Shown here one piece after another: positions 16,351-25,261 of a stretch of 63,877 nucleotides of DNA. Each line of letters opens with the position of its first letter. Positions within the stretch are counted from its first letter, which is position 1. Position numbers and translations under genes: made by a program. The DNA lies in NCBI GenBank assembly GCA_947588705.1, contig CANPYT010000008.1, positions 1-63,877 of the forward strand, written 5' to 3'. The notes beneath the pieces were generated by a model. That model made no database searches, was not told where the DNA came from, and was given only the letters and a program-made list of their open reading frames with translations. Source of the stretch: an uncultured Acetatifactor sp. (GTDB taxonomy: Bacteria; Bacillota; Clostridia; Lachnospirales; Lachnospiraceae).

Positions 16351-16417
16351 GAAAATATAACATTTCATGTAAGTTTTTTTAGATCATTTAACGACATGGA
16401 ATTTCTCTTCTGAGCAG

Positions 16418-16433
16418 CTATAATCATTTATAG
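16418..16433 (+). promoter_or_regulatory. Palindrome upstream of the ABC exporter, possible operator
   Basis: CTATAA-TCAT-TTATAG is a perfect 6-bp inverted repeat, lying between the regulator gene and the exporter gene. The shorter TATCATTTATG at about 16488 resembles half of it. It is a candidate binding site for the upstream regulator. Confidence 0.45.
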
Positions 16434-16436
16434 TAA

Positions 16437-16489
16437 CACGGCGGCCGAGGGAGCGCTTTCTTGTGGGCAAAGGAAGTCGCGCGTTATCA
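16437..16489 (+). repeat. Dispersed intergenic repeat, copy B (short)
   Basis: CGAGGGAGCGCTTTCTTGTG, then GGCAAAGGAAGTCGCGCG matches the centre of copies A, C and D. The downstream half is missing. It lies in the leader of the ABC exporter gene. Confidence 0.7.
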
Positions 16490-16534
16490 TTTATGTAGTA
16501 GTCGGAATAAATTATTTGCTTGGAGGGAAATAGT

Positions 16535-18226
16535 ATGCGAAAATATCTTCTGTATAAAAACAAGACAAGACTTGTATTTCTGGTACTGCTTCAGACCATA
16601 AGAATGTTTGGGACCGTCGGGGTTGCAATCCTGATCAATTACTTAATCGATTCTGTATCCTTGGCAATTACGTCAGGGCAATTATCAACACTTGCAAGGT
16701 GCGCTGCCATATGCTGTGCCTATGCAGCGCTTCTCGGCATGGTTATTTTTTTCAGCGAGAAAATAAAAGCTGTAAGCGTCAAGCACATTATGTTAAATGT
16801 CCGTGAAGGAATCCTGAATGGAATTTTAAATAAAAACATATCGGAATTGCAGAATACAAACAGTGCGGAATATATTACCCTATTAAACCAAAACCTCAGC
16901 GTATTTGAGGAAAATTATCTTAAAAACTTACTTTCGATTTATGAGTCGTTTGTCGGTATTTTGATCGCGGTAGTTTTCCTGATTTATATTAATCCGATTA
17001 TTGCGGTGATATCTATTATTGCTATGGCTATTCCAAGTCTGATACCTAAGCTGTTTGGAAATAGGCTTGGCAAACTGCAGGGAAGCATTGTGCAACGCGC
17101 AACCGATTATAATGTGGAAATAAAAGATATTTTGAATGGCTATGAGGTGATCAAGGCATATCAATTAGATGACATTATGCGCAGAAAACACATTAAAGCT
17201 GCCGCAGAGCTGGAACAGGGCAAGGTATCATCCACGAACACAATGGCCTGGCTGTATGGCCTTGCAAACATGGCTTCCATTTCCGTGCAATTCCTGATCA
17301 TGACCTTATGCGGTGTTTTTGCTGTGCATGGGTTTATTACCATTGGAAGCATTATAGCCGTGACGCAGTTGACAGGACAGGTAATTTCTCCGGCTTTCCA
17401 GCTTTCCACAAAGTTCAGCCAGCTAAAATCGACGAAGCCGATTTGTGATCAAATCCTCGCGGTGACTCAGTCATCGCAGCATTTGGGAAACGCCTCGGAA
17501 CCAAAGGAAATGGAGCGATCGATGAAGCTGGAGAATCTGTCGTTTTCGTATGGCGGCGCTCCTGTTATAAAAAATGTGAAAACACAGTTTGATTTTGGGA
17601 AAAAATATGCCATCGTAGGCAGGAGCGGCAGCGGAAAAAGTACGCTGCTGAAAATCTTGGCAGGCTATTATAAAGACTATACAGGTAGTGTGGATATAGA
17701 CGGGGCCATGGATCAATCATGCAGTTTATCGCTGATCTCCCAAAATATTTTTCTTTTCGATGATACGGTCAGAAATAATATAACTTTATACCGAGAGTAC
17801 CCGGCGGAAGAACTTGACAAAGCAATCCGCATGGCAGGACTAAAGGATACCATAGATAATCTGGAAGAAGGGCTTGACACAAAAGTTGAAGAAAATGGTT
17901 CGCGTTTTTCCGGAGGAGAAAAACAGCGTATTGCTATTGCCAGGGCATTGTTGCATAATAAAAACATGCTTCTGCTTGACGAAGCGACATCGGCTTTGGA
18001 CAATGAGTGCGCCCGGGAAATCGAGGAAAACATTTTGGGCCTGGAGAATATAACCTGTATTGCGGTAACACACAAGCTGTATTCTAATGCGCTACAGAAA
18101 TATGACAAAATATTTGTAATGGATGATGGAAATATCATTGAACAGGGCACTTTTCAGGAGCTAATGGAAAAGTCAGGGGCGTTTCAGAAATTGTATGCTG
18201 CGGGAGCGGCTGGCTCTGTTCTCTGA
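16535..18226 (+). CDS. ABC exporter half-transporter (membrane domain plus ATPase)
   Basis: This 563-residue protein has a six-helix membrane domain (about residues 1-310) and a nucleotide-binding domain (about 330-555). The latter has Walker A GRSGSGKST, signature FSGGEKQR, and Walker B LLLDEATSALD. It should act as a homodimer exporting a peptide, lipid or drug; the substrate is unknown. ATG 16535 follows GGAGGG at seven bases. It is AT-rich like the regulator upstream, which may control it. No peptidase domain, peptide precursor or modification enzyme is adjacent. Confidence 0.85.
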   Translation: MRKYLLYKNKTRLVFLVLLQTIRMFGTVGVAILINYLIDSVSLAITSGQLSTLARCAAICCAYAALLGMVIFFSEKIKAVSVKHIMLNVREGILNGILNKNISELQNTNSAEYITLLNQNLSVFEENYLKNLLSIYESFVGILIAVVFLIYINPIIAVISIIAMAIPSLIPKLFGNRLGKLQGSIVQRATDYNVEIKDILNGYEVIKAYQLDDIMRRKHIKAAAELEQGKVSSTNTMAWLYGLANMASISVQFLIMTLCGVFAVHGFITIGSIIAVTQLTGQVISPAFQLSTKFSQLKSTKPICDQILAVTQSSQHLGNASEPKEMERSMKLENLSFSYGGAPVIKNVKTQFDFGKKYAIVGRSGSGKSTLLKILAGYYKDYTGSVDIDGAMDQSCSLSLISQNIFLFDDTVRNNITLYREYPAEELDKAIRMAGLKDTIDNLEEGLDTKVEENGSRFSGGEKQRIAIARALLHNKNMLLLDEATSALDNECAREIEENILGLENITCIAVTHKLYSNALQKYDKIFVMDDGNIIEQGTFQELMEKSGAFQKLYAAGAAGSVL

Positions 18227-18258
18227 GATTGGCTTATGGGGGGAGGAAAGGAAAGTTT

Positions 18259-19077
18259 ATGGGTTTATTATTCTGTTCCACAGGAGCGCTGCTCACAAGA
18301 AAAAACAACCGGGACCACAGGCTGCTTGCGGAGATCGCGCCCGGGGTCCGATGTGACGGCTTTGAGTTTATGATGTACGATACCTGGTATGACACATGGG
18401 AGAAGATCGCGGAGGATGTGGCGAAAATGAAGCTTCGGATTCCGGTCTTTCATGTGGAAAAAAGGATTGGGGAAAGGATCAGCCGTAATGAGGAAGGCGA
18501 TAATGCCGACGCCAGGAGGCTGTTTGAGATAAATTGCAGGATGGCGCGGCGTTTTGGGGCGGAGAAGCTGGTCCTGCATTTGTGGGGAGGCATATATTCC
18601 GACAGGGATATCAAGAACAATATAGAGCAGTATGCCCTTTTGAGAGAGACGGCGGAAAAGTACGGGCTGCTTTTGACCGTGGAAAATGTGGTATGCAATC
18701 GGGAAGACCCGCTGCTGCACATGAAAGAGCTGGCGGCGGAATATCCGGATATCTCTTTTACCGTGGACGTAAGGTTTGCGCAGTTTCACGGCCAACTGGA
18801 CCGGATCTTTGAGGAGGAATATGGATGGCTTTGGGAAGGGGCGGTGAAGCATCTGCATTTCAGCGACTATGCCGGCGGATACATGGAATGGGAAAAACTG
18901 GGGAAATGCCTGCATCCGCGGGAAGGCGTAATCGATTATGGCAGGCTTTTTGAGAATATCCGCCGCGTGGGTTATAGGGGCACAAGTACGCTGGAATCGA
19001 CTTCTGTGCTGCCGGATGGCCGGGTAGATCTGGAGAAACTGAACGGCAGCCTGGAGTATTTGCGGAGCGGTATTTGA
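18259..19077 (+). CDS. TIM-barrel sugar-phosphate isomerase/epimerase-like protein
   Basis: This 272-residue protein matches the xylose-isomerase-like TIM-barrel family (AP endonuclease 2 fold): residues such as VLHLWGG, LTVENVVCN, FTVDVRFAQFHG, KHLHFSDYAGG and a late STLESTSV strand carry the typical Glu/Asp/His metal ligands. Family members isomerise or epimerise sugars, or dehydrate inositols; the substrate is not evident. ATG 18259 is chosen for GGAGGAAAGG upstream. Codon use is again like the GC-richer chromosome, marking the end of the AT-rich cassette. Confidence 0.8.
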   Translation: MGLLFCSTGALLTRKNNRDHRLLAEIAPGVRCDGFEFMMYDTWYDTWEKIAEDVAKMKLRIPVFHVEKRIGERISRNEEGDNADARRLFEINCRMARRFGAEKLVLHLWGGIYSDRDIKNNIEQYALLRETAEKYGLLLTVENVVCNREDPLLHMKELAAEYPDISFTVDVRFAQFHGQLDRIFEEEYGWLWEGAVKHLHFSDYAGGYMEWEKLGKCLHPREGVIDYGRLFENIRRVGYRGTSTLESTSVLPDGRVDLEKLNGSLEYLRSGI

Positions 19078-19112
19078 TTGCGCGGCGGAAGACAATTTGC
19101 TATAATCCTCTT

Positions 19113-19565
19113 ATGAATACAGAAAACCTTTTTATCCCCATGTGTGTGTTGGTTTTGGCGATCCTTTTGGCCGCCTGCCTTTTGCTGTTTCGCCGCCGGA
19201 GGCGGCATCCGGAGGGCGAGGATATCGACCGGATGGAGGGCCTTGAATTTGAATATTTCTGCGCGGAGCTGCTAAGACGGCGCGGTTTTCAGGGCGTAGA
19301 AGTCACTAAGGGAAGCGGCGACTACGGCATCGATATCCTGGCGGAGAAGGAAGGGGTCACTTACGCCATTCAATGTAAGTGCTATGCCGCCCCTGTGGGA
19401 GTCAAAGCCGTGCAGGAGGCTTACGCCGGCCGGGACTTTTATGACAGGATGGTAGGCGCGGTGCTGACCAATCAGTATTTCACCCAACCTGCGGTAGAGG
19501 CCGCACGGAAGCTGAAGATCCTGCTCTGGGACAGAGGGTACCTGGAGAGTATGATGGAGGACTGA
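19113..19565 (+). CDS. Membrane-anchored Mrr-type restriction endonuclease-like protein
   Basis: This 150-residue protein has one N-terminal transmembrane segment (about residues 4-25, followed by RRRRR) and a C-terminal Mrr_cat domain. The PD-(D/E)xK core is complete by eye: GLEFEYFCAELLRRRGF, GSGDYGIDI and IQCKCY supply Glu, Asp and Gln-x-Lys. Mrr proteins cut modified DNA, but membrane-anchored forms are of unknown role. Starts are uncertain: TTG 19074 overlaps the preceding stop, ATG 19113 has a TATAAT (19100-19105) just upstream but no clear ribosome binding site. Its last 294 bases overlap the DUF885 gene on the opposite strand. Confidence 0.75.
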   Translation: MNTENLFIPMCVLVLAILLAACLLLFRRRRRHPEGEDIDRMEGLEFEYFCAELLRRRGFQGVEVTKGSGDYGIDILAEKEGVTYAIQCKCYAAPVGVKAVQEAYAGRDFYDRMVGAVLTNQYFTQPAVEAARKLKILLWDRGYLESMMED

Positions 19566-21398
19566 AGGTTCCGTCTCCGGTTCCCAGCGGGACAAAAGCT
19601 CCCTCAGGGAGGTAAAATCCGAGGGCCCCGCATCCAGCAGAAAGCAGTGGAAGCGATAGTCGGTGTATTCCGGGCCCCAAAGCTGCACGGCGGAATCCTT
19701 CAGGTTTATGAGTTCCAGGTATCCGAGGTAATATTTCAGGTAATTGCAGGGCTCCAGGGCAATATAGGTGTAGATGGCCTGGGCGGAGGCTTCGTCCGCG
19801 ATGCCGAAATTTTCCAGGATCGCGGAGATCTGCTGATAGGAAGCGCCTTCATAGTGGATCATGATGTCCAGCATAGAGTAGAGACAGAGCTGGAGGCTTC
19901 GGTTATATTTTTCTATCCGGGTCAACAGGGCTTCTTCCTCCAGGCCATGCTCTAACAGTAAGTCTGAGGCGTAATCGAAAGACAGAAATTCCGTGTAAAG
20001 GGCCCAGCCTTCCAGATATCCCCCATACCAGAGAAGTTCCCGCACCGGCCGTTCTCCCGCGTTTGCGGAAGTGCGGTTGTTGTATACCGTCTGATACAGA
20101 TGGCCGGGATAACCCTCATGGGCCAGAGTGGTGTATAGCTCCAGGCCGCTGGGGGTCTTTTTTTGGTTGATGTAGATCACGTTGCTGCTGCTGTCATCCA
20201 AAGGAGCGGTCAGGTAGAAGGCGGGGGCGCAATAGTCTTCCAGGCTTTCCGACACGGCCTTTACGGTCACGGAGGCGGAGCTTCCGGGGATGGCAGGGAA
20301 TCCGTCGATCATCCGCCGCTGGAGATCCGCAAGCATTTGCGAGACGTCTGTATAGGGAAAAGCGATCCCCTCCTGGGAAGCATAGCGTTCCGCGATTTCA
20401 GGGCGTTGTGTCACAAGCTGCTGCATGGAGTTGTACACAGAGGAAAACTGTTGTGCCAGCAGTTTCTGGATCTGTTCCACAGAGCGGTAAGAGCCGGTTT
20501 CGGAGGCAAGGAGAGCCTGATAGTATTCGCTGCCCTGAGGGAGGGCGGCCAGGCCGGTGAGCTGGATGCTGTCATCTTCCAGGAGGATCAGGCCGTCTCC
20601 CAGGGCGGTGTAGGCTGGCAGCAGCACTGTCTTTAGCAGCCGGTCGTTCTGCATCCTATATTCCTGCGCTTCTTCTAGTGTCACTTTTCCCTGGCGGCAC
20701 AGTGCTTCCAGGCGTTCTTGAAAAGTCGCCTGCAGAAAGTGGGTCCCATTTTCCAAATCTTCTTTTGTGACAACTGTGTCACATTGTTCCCGCACTTTCT
20801 GAAGGGCGAAAGCAGGCATAAGGAGACCGGCGGCCGCCTTTTCCTGCTCGTATGTAAGGAGGGAAGCAAGGTATTCATCGGTCTGGTCCAGCAGCTTCAG
20901 GTAATCCTCCACATCCCTCTTGCAGCGGAAAGCATATTCCGCCAGGAGAACAGGAAGCTGTATCTGCATACCGGAAGAGGGGGAGAGAAATTCCCGGTAG
21001 TAAGTGAAGCTTCCTAGCTTCAGGGAATTTTCCAGGCTTCGGACCAGCAGGCAGTGCAGGTAGGCGTCCTGGTCGGAGAGATTTTCCGTATGTATGGACT
21101 TAAGGGCGGCCAAAGTATTTTCCGCCGCGATCTGGCCGTTCCTTGTTCCCTCGGCGCTGTATCCCGGCAAAATGACACTATAGTCATAAATGCCGTATTC
21201 CGCGGGAAAGGCCAAAGAATAGTGCATATTCAGCGTATTGGCGGTCATCTCATCCACAAAGAGCCTGGATGTAATGTTCAGAAAACGTTTCTCGTCCTGG
21301 CGGAAAGAAAAGAGAAAGAGCGTCATGGCGCTGAAGGCAAGGAGCAGGGCGGCCATGACCAGGATTTGTCTGACGGAAAGGGAGGTATGTTTTTTCAA
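19272..21398 (-). CDS. DUF885 family metallopeptidase-like lipo/membrane protein, with antisense-encoded C-terminal extension
   Basis: This 708-residue protein has an N-terminal signal anchor (about residues 10-30) and a DUF885 domain with the metal-binding motif HEGYPGH. DUF885 proteins are predicted zinc peptidases acting outside the cell; substrate unknown. It starts at TTG 21398, preceded on its strand by CAGGTGG. The family usually ends near the point LLDAGPSDFTSLRELLSRW (about residue 605). Here the frame continues for about 100 residues that are purely the antisense of the Mrr-like gene, suggesting loss of the original stop codon. Confidence 0.82.
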   Translation of the reverse strand: MKKHTSLSVRQILVMAALLLAFSAMTLFLFSFRQDEKRFLNITSRLFVDEMTANTLNMHYSLAFPAEYGIYDYSVILPGYSAEGTRNGQIAAENTLAALKSIHTENLSDQDAYLHCLLVRSLENSLKLGSFTYYREFLSPSSGMQIQLPVLLAEYAFRCKRDVEDYLKLLDQTDEYLASLLTYEQEKAAAGLLMPAFALQKVREQCDTVVTKEDLENGTHFLQATFQERLEALCRQGKVTLEEAQEYRMQNDRLLKTVLLPAYTALGDGLILLEDDSIQLTGLAALPQGSEYYQALLASETGSYRSVEQIQKLLAQQFSSVYNSMQQLVTQRPEIAERYASQEGIAFPYTDVSQMLADLQRRMIDGFPAIPGSSASVTVKAVSESLEDYCAPAFYLTAPLDDSSSNVIYINQKKTPSGLELYTTLAHEGYPGHLYQTVYNNRTSANAGERPVRELLWYGGYLEGWALYTEFLSFDYASDLLLEHGLEEEALLTRIEKYNRSLQLCLYSMLDIMIHYEGASYQQISAILENFGIADEASAQAIYTYIALEPCNYLKYYLGYLELINLKDSAVQLWGPEYTDYRFHCFLLDAGPSDFTSLRELLSRWEPETEPSVLHHTLQVPSVPEQDLQLPCGLYRRLGEILIGQHRAYHPVIKVPAGVSLLHGFDSHRGGIALTLNGVSDPFLLRQDIDAVVAASLSDFYALKTAPS

Positions 21399-21586
21399 GA
21401 GAAGTCCACCTGATCAACTGTGCGTTGTTACAATATATGTTTTTTCAGGATTACTTATGAAAATCGGTTCCCCGGGGTATACATTCCGGGGATTTTTATG
21501 GTAAAATAATGGTAATGTGTCTCAAGGGATCATCCGAGACCCGAAGAACGATCAAAACGCTGCCGGAGCAGCAGAAAAGAGGCAAA

Positions 21587-23185
21587 ATGAGCGAAGCAAT
21601 CAAACAAGCAATTCGGGATGGGAAAACGGTGCTGGGGATCGAGTTTGGCTCCACCCGCATCAAGGCGGTGCTGGTCGATGAGAGCCATCAGCCTGTGGCC
21701 ATGGGAACTTTCGACTGGGAGAACCGGCTGGAGAACAATATCTGGACGTACAGCCTGGAAGATATCTGGGAAGGTTTGCAGGGCTGCTATGAAAGCGTGG
21801 TGAAGGACGTGCGTGAAAAATATGGCACGGAGCTCACAAAGCTGGGGGCGCTGGGTTTCTCCGGCATGATGCACGGCTACATGCCCTTTGATGCGGCAGG
21901 TGAGCTGCTGGTGCCTTTCCGCACTTGGCGCAACACCATGACAGAGGAGGCATGTAAAAAGCTGATCCCCGTATTCCAGTTCAACATTCCTCAGAGGTGG
22001 AGTATCGCCCATCTCTACCAGGCCATCCTGAGCGGTGAGGAACATGTGAAGGACATTTCCTTCCTGACCACGCTGGCGGGCTACATACATTGGAAGCTTT
22101 CGGGGGAAAAGGTGCTGGGCATCGGCGAGGCGTCCGGCATGTTCCCTATCGATTCCGGCATCAAGGATTACGATCAGAAGATGCTGGATCAGTTTGACGG
22201 GCTGGTGGCAGACAGGAACTTTGCGTGGAAACTGCGGGATATTCTGCCGAAGGTGCTCTGCGCCGGAGAGAATGCGGGCCGGCTTACCGCCGAGGGAGCG
22301 AAGCTTCTGGATCCCAGCGGCGCCCTGCAGCCCGGCGCGGCGATGTGCCCTCCCGAGGGAGACGCGGGAACAGGGATGACCGCTACGGACAGCGTGGCGG
22401 TGCGGACCGGTAATATCTCCGCCGGAACTTCCATCTTTTCTATGGTAGTGACGGAAGGGCCCCTGTCCGGCGTACATGAGGAGATTGATATGGTGACAAC
22501 GCCGGACGGCAGTCCGGTTGCCATGGTCCACTGCAATAACTGTACGTCGGACCTGAATGCGTGGGTTGGGCTCTTCGGCCAGTTTGCGGAGAAATTTGGC
22601 GTAAAGATCGGCAAAGACCAGCTTTATGGGGAGCTTTACCGGGAGGCGCTGACCGGAGATGCGGACTGCGGCGGGCTGCTGGCATACAATTATTTCTCCG
22701 GCGAGCCGATCATGGGGTTAGACGAGGGAAGGCCCATGTTCCTCCGTATGCCGGATGCCTCCTTTACACTGGCAAATTTCATGCGCAGCCATCTGTACAG
22801 CGCCATGGCGACGCTGAAGATCGGAAATGACATCCTCCTGAAGGAGGAACATGTGAAGGTGGACTCGCTGATGGGGCACGGCGGCCTGTTCAAGACGCCG
22901 GTGGTAGGGCAGCAGCTGATGGCGGCGGCCATGAATGCGCCGGTGACAGTGATGGATACGGCCAGCGAGGGAGGCCCTTGGGGTATTGCCATTCTGGCAT
23001 GTTACATGCAGGAGAAGGCGCCCGGGGAGAGCCTGGCGGATTATCTGCACAACAGGATCTTTGCAGGACAGACGGGAACTACCATCGCTCCCAAACCGGA
23101 AGACGTAAAGGGCTTCGACGCCTTTATCGAGAGGTATAAGGCAGCCCTTCCCGCCGAGAAAGCCGCTGTCGCCGGTCTGCGCTAA
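21587..23185 (+). CDS. FGGY-family carbohydrate kinase (xylulokinase-like)
   Basis: This 532-residue protein has the FGGY kinase fold: [16 protein letters not shown] (phosphate-binding loop), [42 protein letters not shown] and [13 protein letters not shown] near the adenine site. It should phosphorylate a pentulose or similar sugar in the cytoplasm. The directly following split transketolase and later ribulose-phosphate epimerase point to pentose use. ATG 21587 is chosen for AAGAGG upstream; the in-frame start at 21509 has no ribosome binding site. Confidence 0.82.
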   Translation: MSEAIKQAIRDGKTVLGIEFGSTRIKAVLVDESHQPVAMGTFDWENRLENNIWTYSLEDIWEGLQGCYESVVKDVREKYGTELTKLGALGFSGMMHGYMPFDAAGELLVPFRTWRNTMTEEACKKLIPVFQFNIPQRWSIAHLYQAILSGEEHVKDISFLTTLAGYIHWKLSGEKVLGIGEASGMFPIDSGIKDYDQKMLDQFDGLVADRNFAWKLRDILPKVLCAGENAGRLTAEGAKLLDPSGALQPGAAMCPPEGDAGTGMTATDSVAVRTGNISAGTSIFSMVVTEGPLSGVHEEIDMVTTPDGSPVAMVHCNNCTSDLNAWVGLFGQFAEKFGVKIGKDQLYGELYREALTGDADCGGLLAYNYFSGEPIMGLDEGRPMFLRMPDASFTLANFMRSHLYSAMATLKIGNDILLKEEHVKVDSLMGHGGLFKTPVVGQQLMAAAMNAPVTVMDTASEGGPWGIAILACYMQEKAPGESLADYLHNRIFAGQTGTTIAPKPEDVKGFDAFIERYKAALPAEKAAVAGLR

Positions 23186-23222
23186 AGCGGTTTACAAAAA
23201 TCTGGACGCGATCCGAGAACTA

Positions 23223-23231
23223 TGCTACTAT
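23223..23231 (+). promoter_or_regulatory. Promoter -10 region before the transketolase genes
   Basis: TG-C-TACTAT is an extended -10 box; a poor -35 (TGGACG) lies 17 bases upstream. The transketolase pair can thus be transcribed separately from the kinase. Confidence 0.45.
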
Positions 23232-23279
23232 GGAATCATACATAATAAATATGCCGTACACGGCAGAATGGAGGAGACC

Positions 23280-24122
23280 ATGAACAATTTAGAACTGCAA
23301 AAGCACGCCAATGACGTGCGCAAGGGCATTGTAACGGCAGTTCACAGTGCGAAGGCAGGACACCCCGGCGGATCCCTTTCCGCAGCGGATGTGTTTACCT
23401 TTCTGTATTTTGAAGAGATGAACATTGACCCGAAGGATCCGGACAAAGAGGACAGAGACCGCTTTGTATTGTCCAAGGGCCACACTGCTCCCGGGCTTTA
23501 TTCCGCTCTGGCAAACAGGGGATATTTTCCTGTGGAAGACCTGATGACGCTTCGAAAGCTGGGCTCCTATCTGCAGGGTCATCCCTGTATCCATATCCCC
23601 GGCGTAGATATGTCTTCCGGTTCCCTTGGACAGGGCGTTTCCGCCGCAGTGGGAATGGCGCTGGGCGCGAAGATGAGCGGCAGGGATTTCCGCGTATATA
23701 CGCTGCTGGGCGACGGGGAGATCGAAGAGGGCCAGGTTTGGGAGGCGGCAATGTTTGCGGGGCACCGCAAACTGGACAATCTCTGCGTGATCGTGGACAA
23801 CAATAACCTGCAGATCGACGGCCCCATTGACCAGGTCTGCTCCCCGTATCCGATCGATAAGAAATTTGAGGCGTTTAATTTCCATGTGATCAATGCGGAC
23901 GCCCATGACTTTGACGCACTCCGCGCGGCCTTTGGGGAGGCGCGGGCTACAAAGGGTATGCCCACCTGCATCGTAGTGCACAGCCTGAAGGGCAAGGGCG
24001 TTTCCTTTATGGAGAACAGTGTTGACTGGCATGGCAAAGCTCCCAACGACGAGGAGTACGCTGTGGCGATGGCTGACCTTGACAAGATCAGCGCAGAATT
24101 AGAGAAAGCAGGTGAAGCGTAA
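23280..24122 (+). CDS. Transketolase, N-terminal (TPP-binding) subunit
   Basis: This 280-residue protein is the thiamine-diphosphate half of a split transketolase: HSAKAGHPGGSLS, SKGHTAPGLYSAL, GSLGQGVSAAVGMALG, LLGDGEIEEGQVWEA and the NNNLQIDG metal site. It interconverts C5, C3, C6 and C4 sugar phosphates with the next gene product. ATG 23280 has GGAGGAGA just upstream. Its TAA stop shares one base with the next ATG, giving tight translational coupling. Confidence 0.92.
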   Translation: MNNLELQKHANDVRKGIVTAVHSAKAGHPGGSLSAADVFTFLYFEEMNIDPKDPDKEDRDRFVLSKGHTAPGLYSALANRGYFPVEDLMTLRKLGSYLQGHPCIHIPGVDMSSGSLGQGVSAAVGMALGAKMSGRDFRVYTLLGDGEIEEGQVWEAAMFAGHRKLDNLCVIVDNNNLQIDGPIDQVCSPYPIDKKFEAFNFHVINADAHDFDALRAAFGEARATKGMPTCIVVHSLKGKGVSFMENSVDWHGKAPNDEEYAVAMADLDKISAELEKAGEA

Positions 24123-25060
24123 TGGCAGAGATCAAGAAGATTGCAACCCGTGAAAGCTACGGAAATGCCCTGAAGGAGCTGGCGGAAGAGTTTCCCGAGC
24201 TGGTGGTGCTGGACGCTGATCTTGCGGCGGCCACCAAGACCGGTATTTTTAAGAAGGCTTATCCCGACCGCCATATCGACTGCGGTATCGCGGAGAGCAA
24301 CATGATGGGTGTGGCGGCAGGGCTGTCGCTGGTAGGCAAGATCCCCTTTGTGAGTTCCTTCGCGATGTTTGCGGCAGGGCGCGCCTTTGAGCAGGTCCGC
24401 AACTCCATCGGGTACCCGCACCTGAACGTAAAGATCGGTGCGACCCATGCGGGAATTACCGTAGGTGAGGACGGCGCGACCCACCAGTGCAACGAGGATA
24501 TCGCCCTGATGCGCACCATCCCCGGCATGGTGGTGATGTGTCCCGCAGACGATGTGGAAGCAAAAGCGGCGGTTCGGGCCGCGTTGGAATATGAAGGCCC
24601 TGTATATATCCGCTTCGGCCGTGCGGCTGTGCCTGTGATCAATGACAGGCCGGATTATAAGTTTGAGATCGGCAAGGGCACCATCGTGAGAGAAGGCACA
24701 GATGTGACTATCGTGGCTACCGGAATCTGTGTGGATTCCGCCCTGGGCGCCGCAGAGAAGCTTGCGGCGGACGGCATCAGCGCGGAGGTTGTCAGCATCT
24801 GCACCATCAAGCCTTTAGATGAGGACCTCATTGTAAACAGCGCAAAGAAGACCGGCAAGGTAGTGACCGTGGAAGAGCATTCCGTCATTGGCGGCCTTGG
24901 AAGCGCGGTATGCGACTGCCTGTGTGAAAAGCTTCCTACTCCGGTGAAGAAACTGGGTATGCAGGATGTGTTTGGCGAGTCCGGCTCTGCGGCGGCCCTG
25001 GTACAGAAGTACGGCCTGGACGCAGAGGGCGTTTACAAGTCTGTGAAAGCGTTCCTGTAA
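24122..25060 (+). CDS. Transketolase, C-terminal subunit
   Basis: This 312-residue protein carries the pyrimidine-binding and C-terminal transketolase domains: VLDADLAAATKT, DCGIAESNMMGVAAGLS, PFVSSFAMFAAGRAFEQVR, HAGITVGEDGATHQ. It completes the enzyme with the preceding subunit; the split form is common in Clostridia and archaea. A strong terminator follows at 25096. Confidence 0.93.
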   Translation: MAEIKKIATRESYGNALKELAEEFPELVVLDADLAAATKTGIFKKAYPDRHIDCGIAESNMMGVAAGLSLVGKIPFVSSFAMFAAGRAFEQVRNSIGYPHLNVKIGATHAGITVGEDGATHQCNEDIALMRTIPGMVVMCPADDVEAKAAVRAALEYEGPVYIRFGRAAVPVINDRPDYKFEIGKGTIVREGTDVTIVATGICVDSALGAAEKLAADGISAEVVSICTIKPLDEDLIVNSAKKTGKVVTVEEHSVIGGLGSAVCDCLCEKLPTPVKKLGMQDVFGESGSAAALVQKYGLDAEGVYKSVKAFL

Positions 25061-25095
25061 ACGTTGGAACGGGAGAAGGTCGGCTGAGAGGTAGT

Positions 25096-25130
25096 GGCGT
25101 GTTCCCTTTGGGAACGCGCCATTTTTTCTT
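25096..25130 (+). terminator. Intrinsic terminator after the transketolase genes
   Basis: GGCGTGTTCCC-TTT-GGGAACGCGCC is an 11-pair stem with one G-T pair, followed by ATTTTTTCTT. It is a near-ideal terminator. Confidence 0.95.
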
Positions 25131-25261
25131 GTTAAGAAATCTTAAGAAAAAAATAAACAACTTTGATACATTTTGTTGTTATATTATTTTAAACAAGCAA
25201 AGAGCGGGGGCCGGGGGAGCGGTTCCGGGAAAAGGACAGAAAAGATACAAGAGGTGTCGGT

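Noticed and set aside
16520..18226. Bacteriocin export and maturation system
   Set aside because: The ABC protein lacks a C39 peptidase domain, and no precursor peptide or modification gene was found.
19074..21398. A restriction-modification or defence island
   Set aside because: The Mrr-like nuclease has no methyltransferase or other defence partner nearby.
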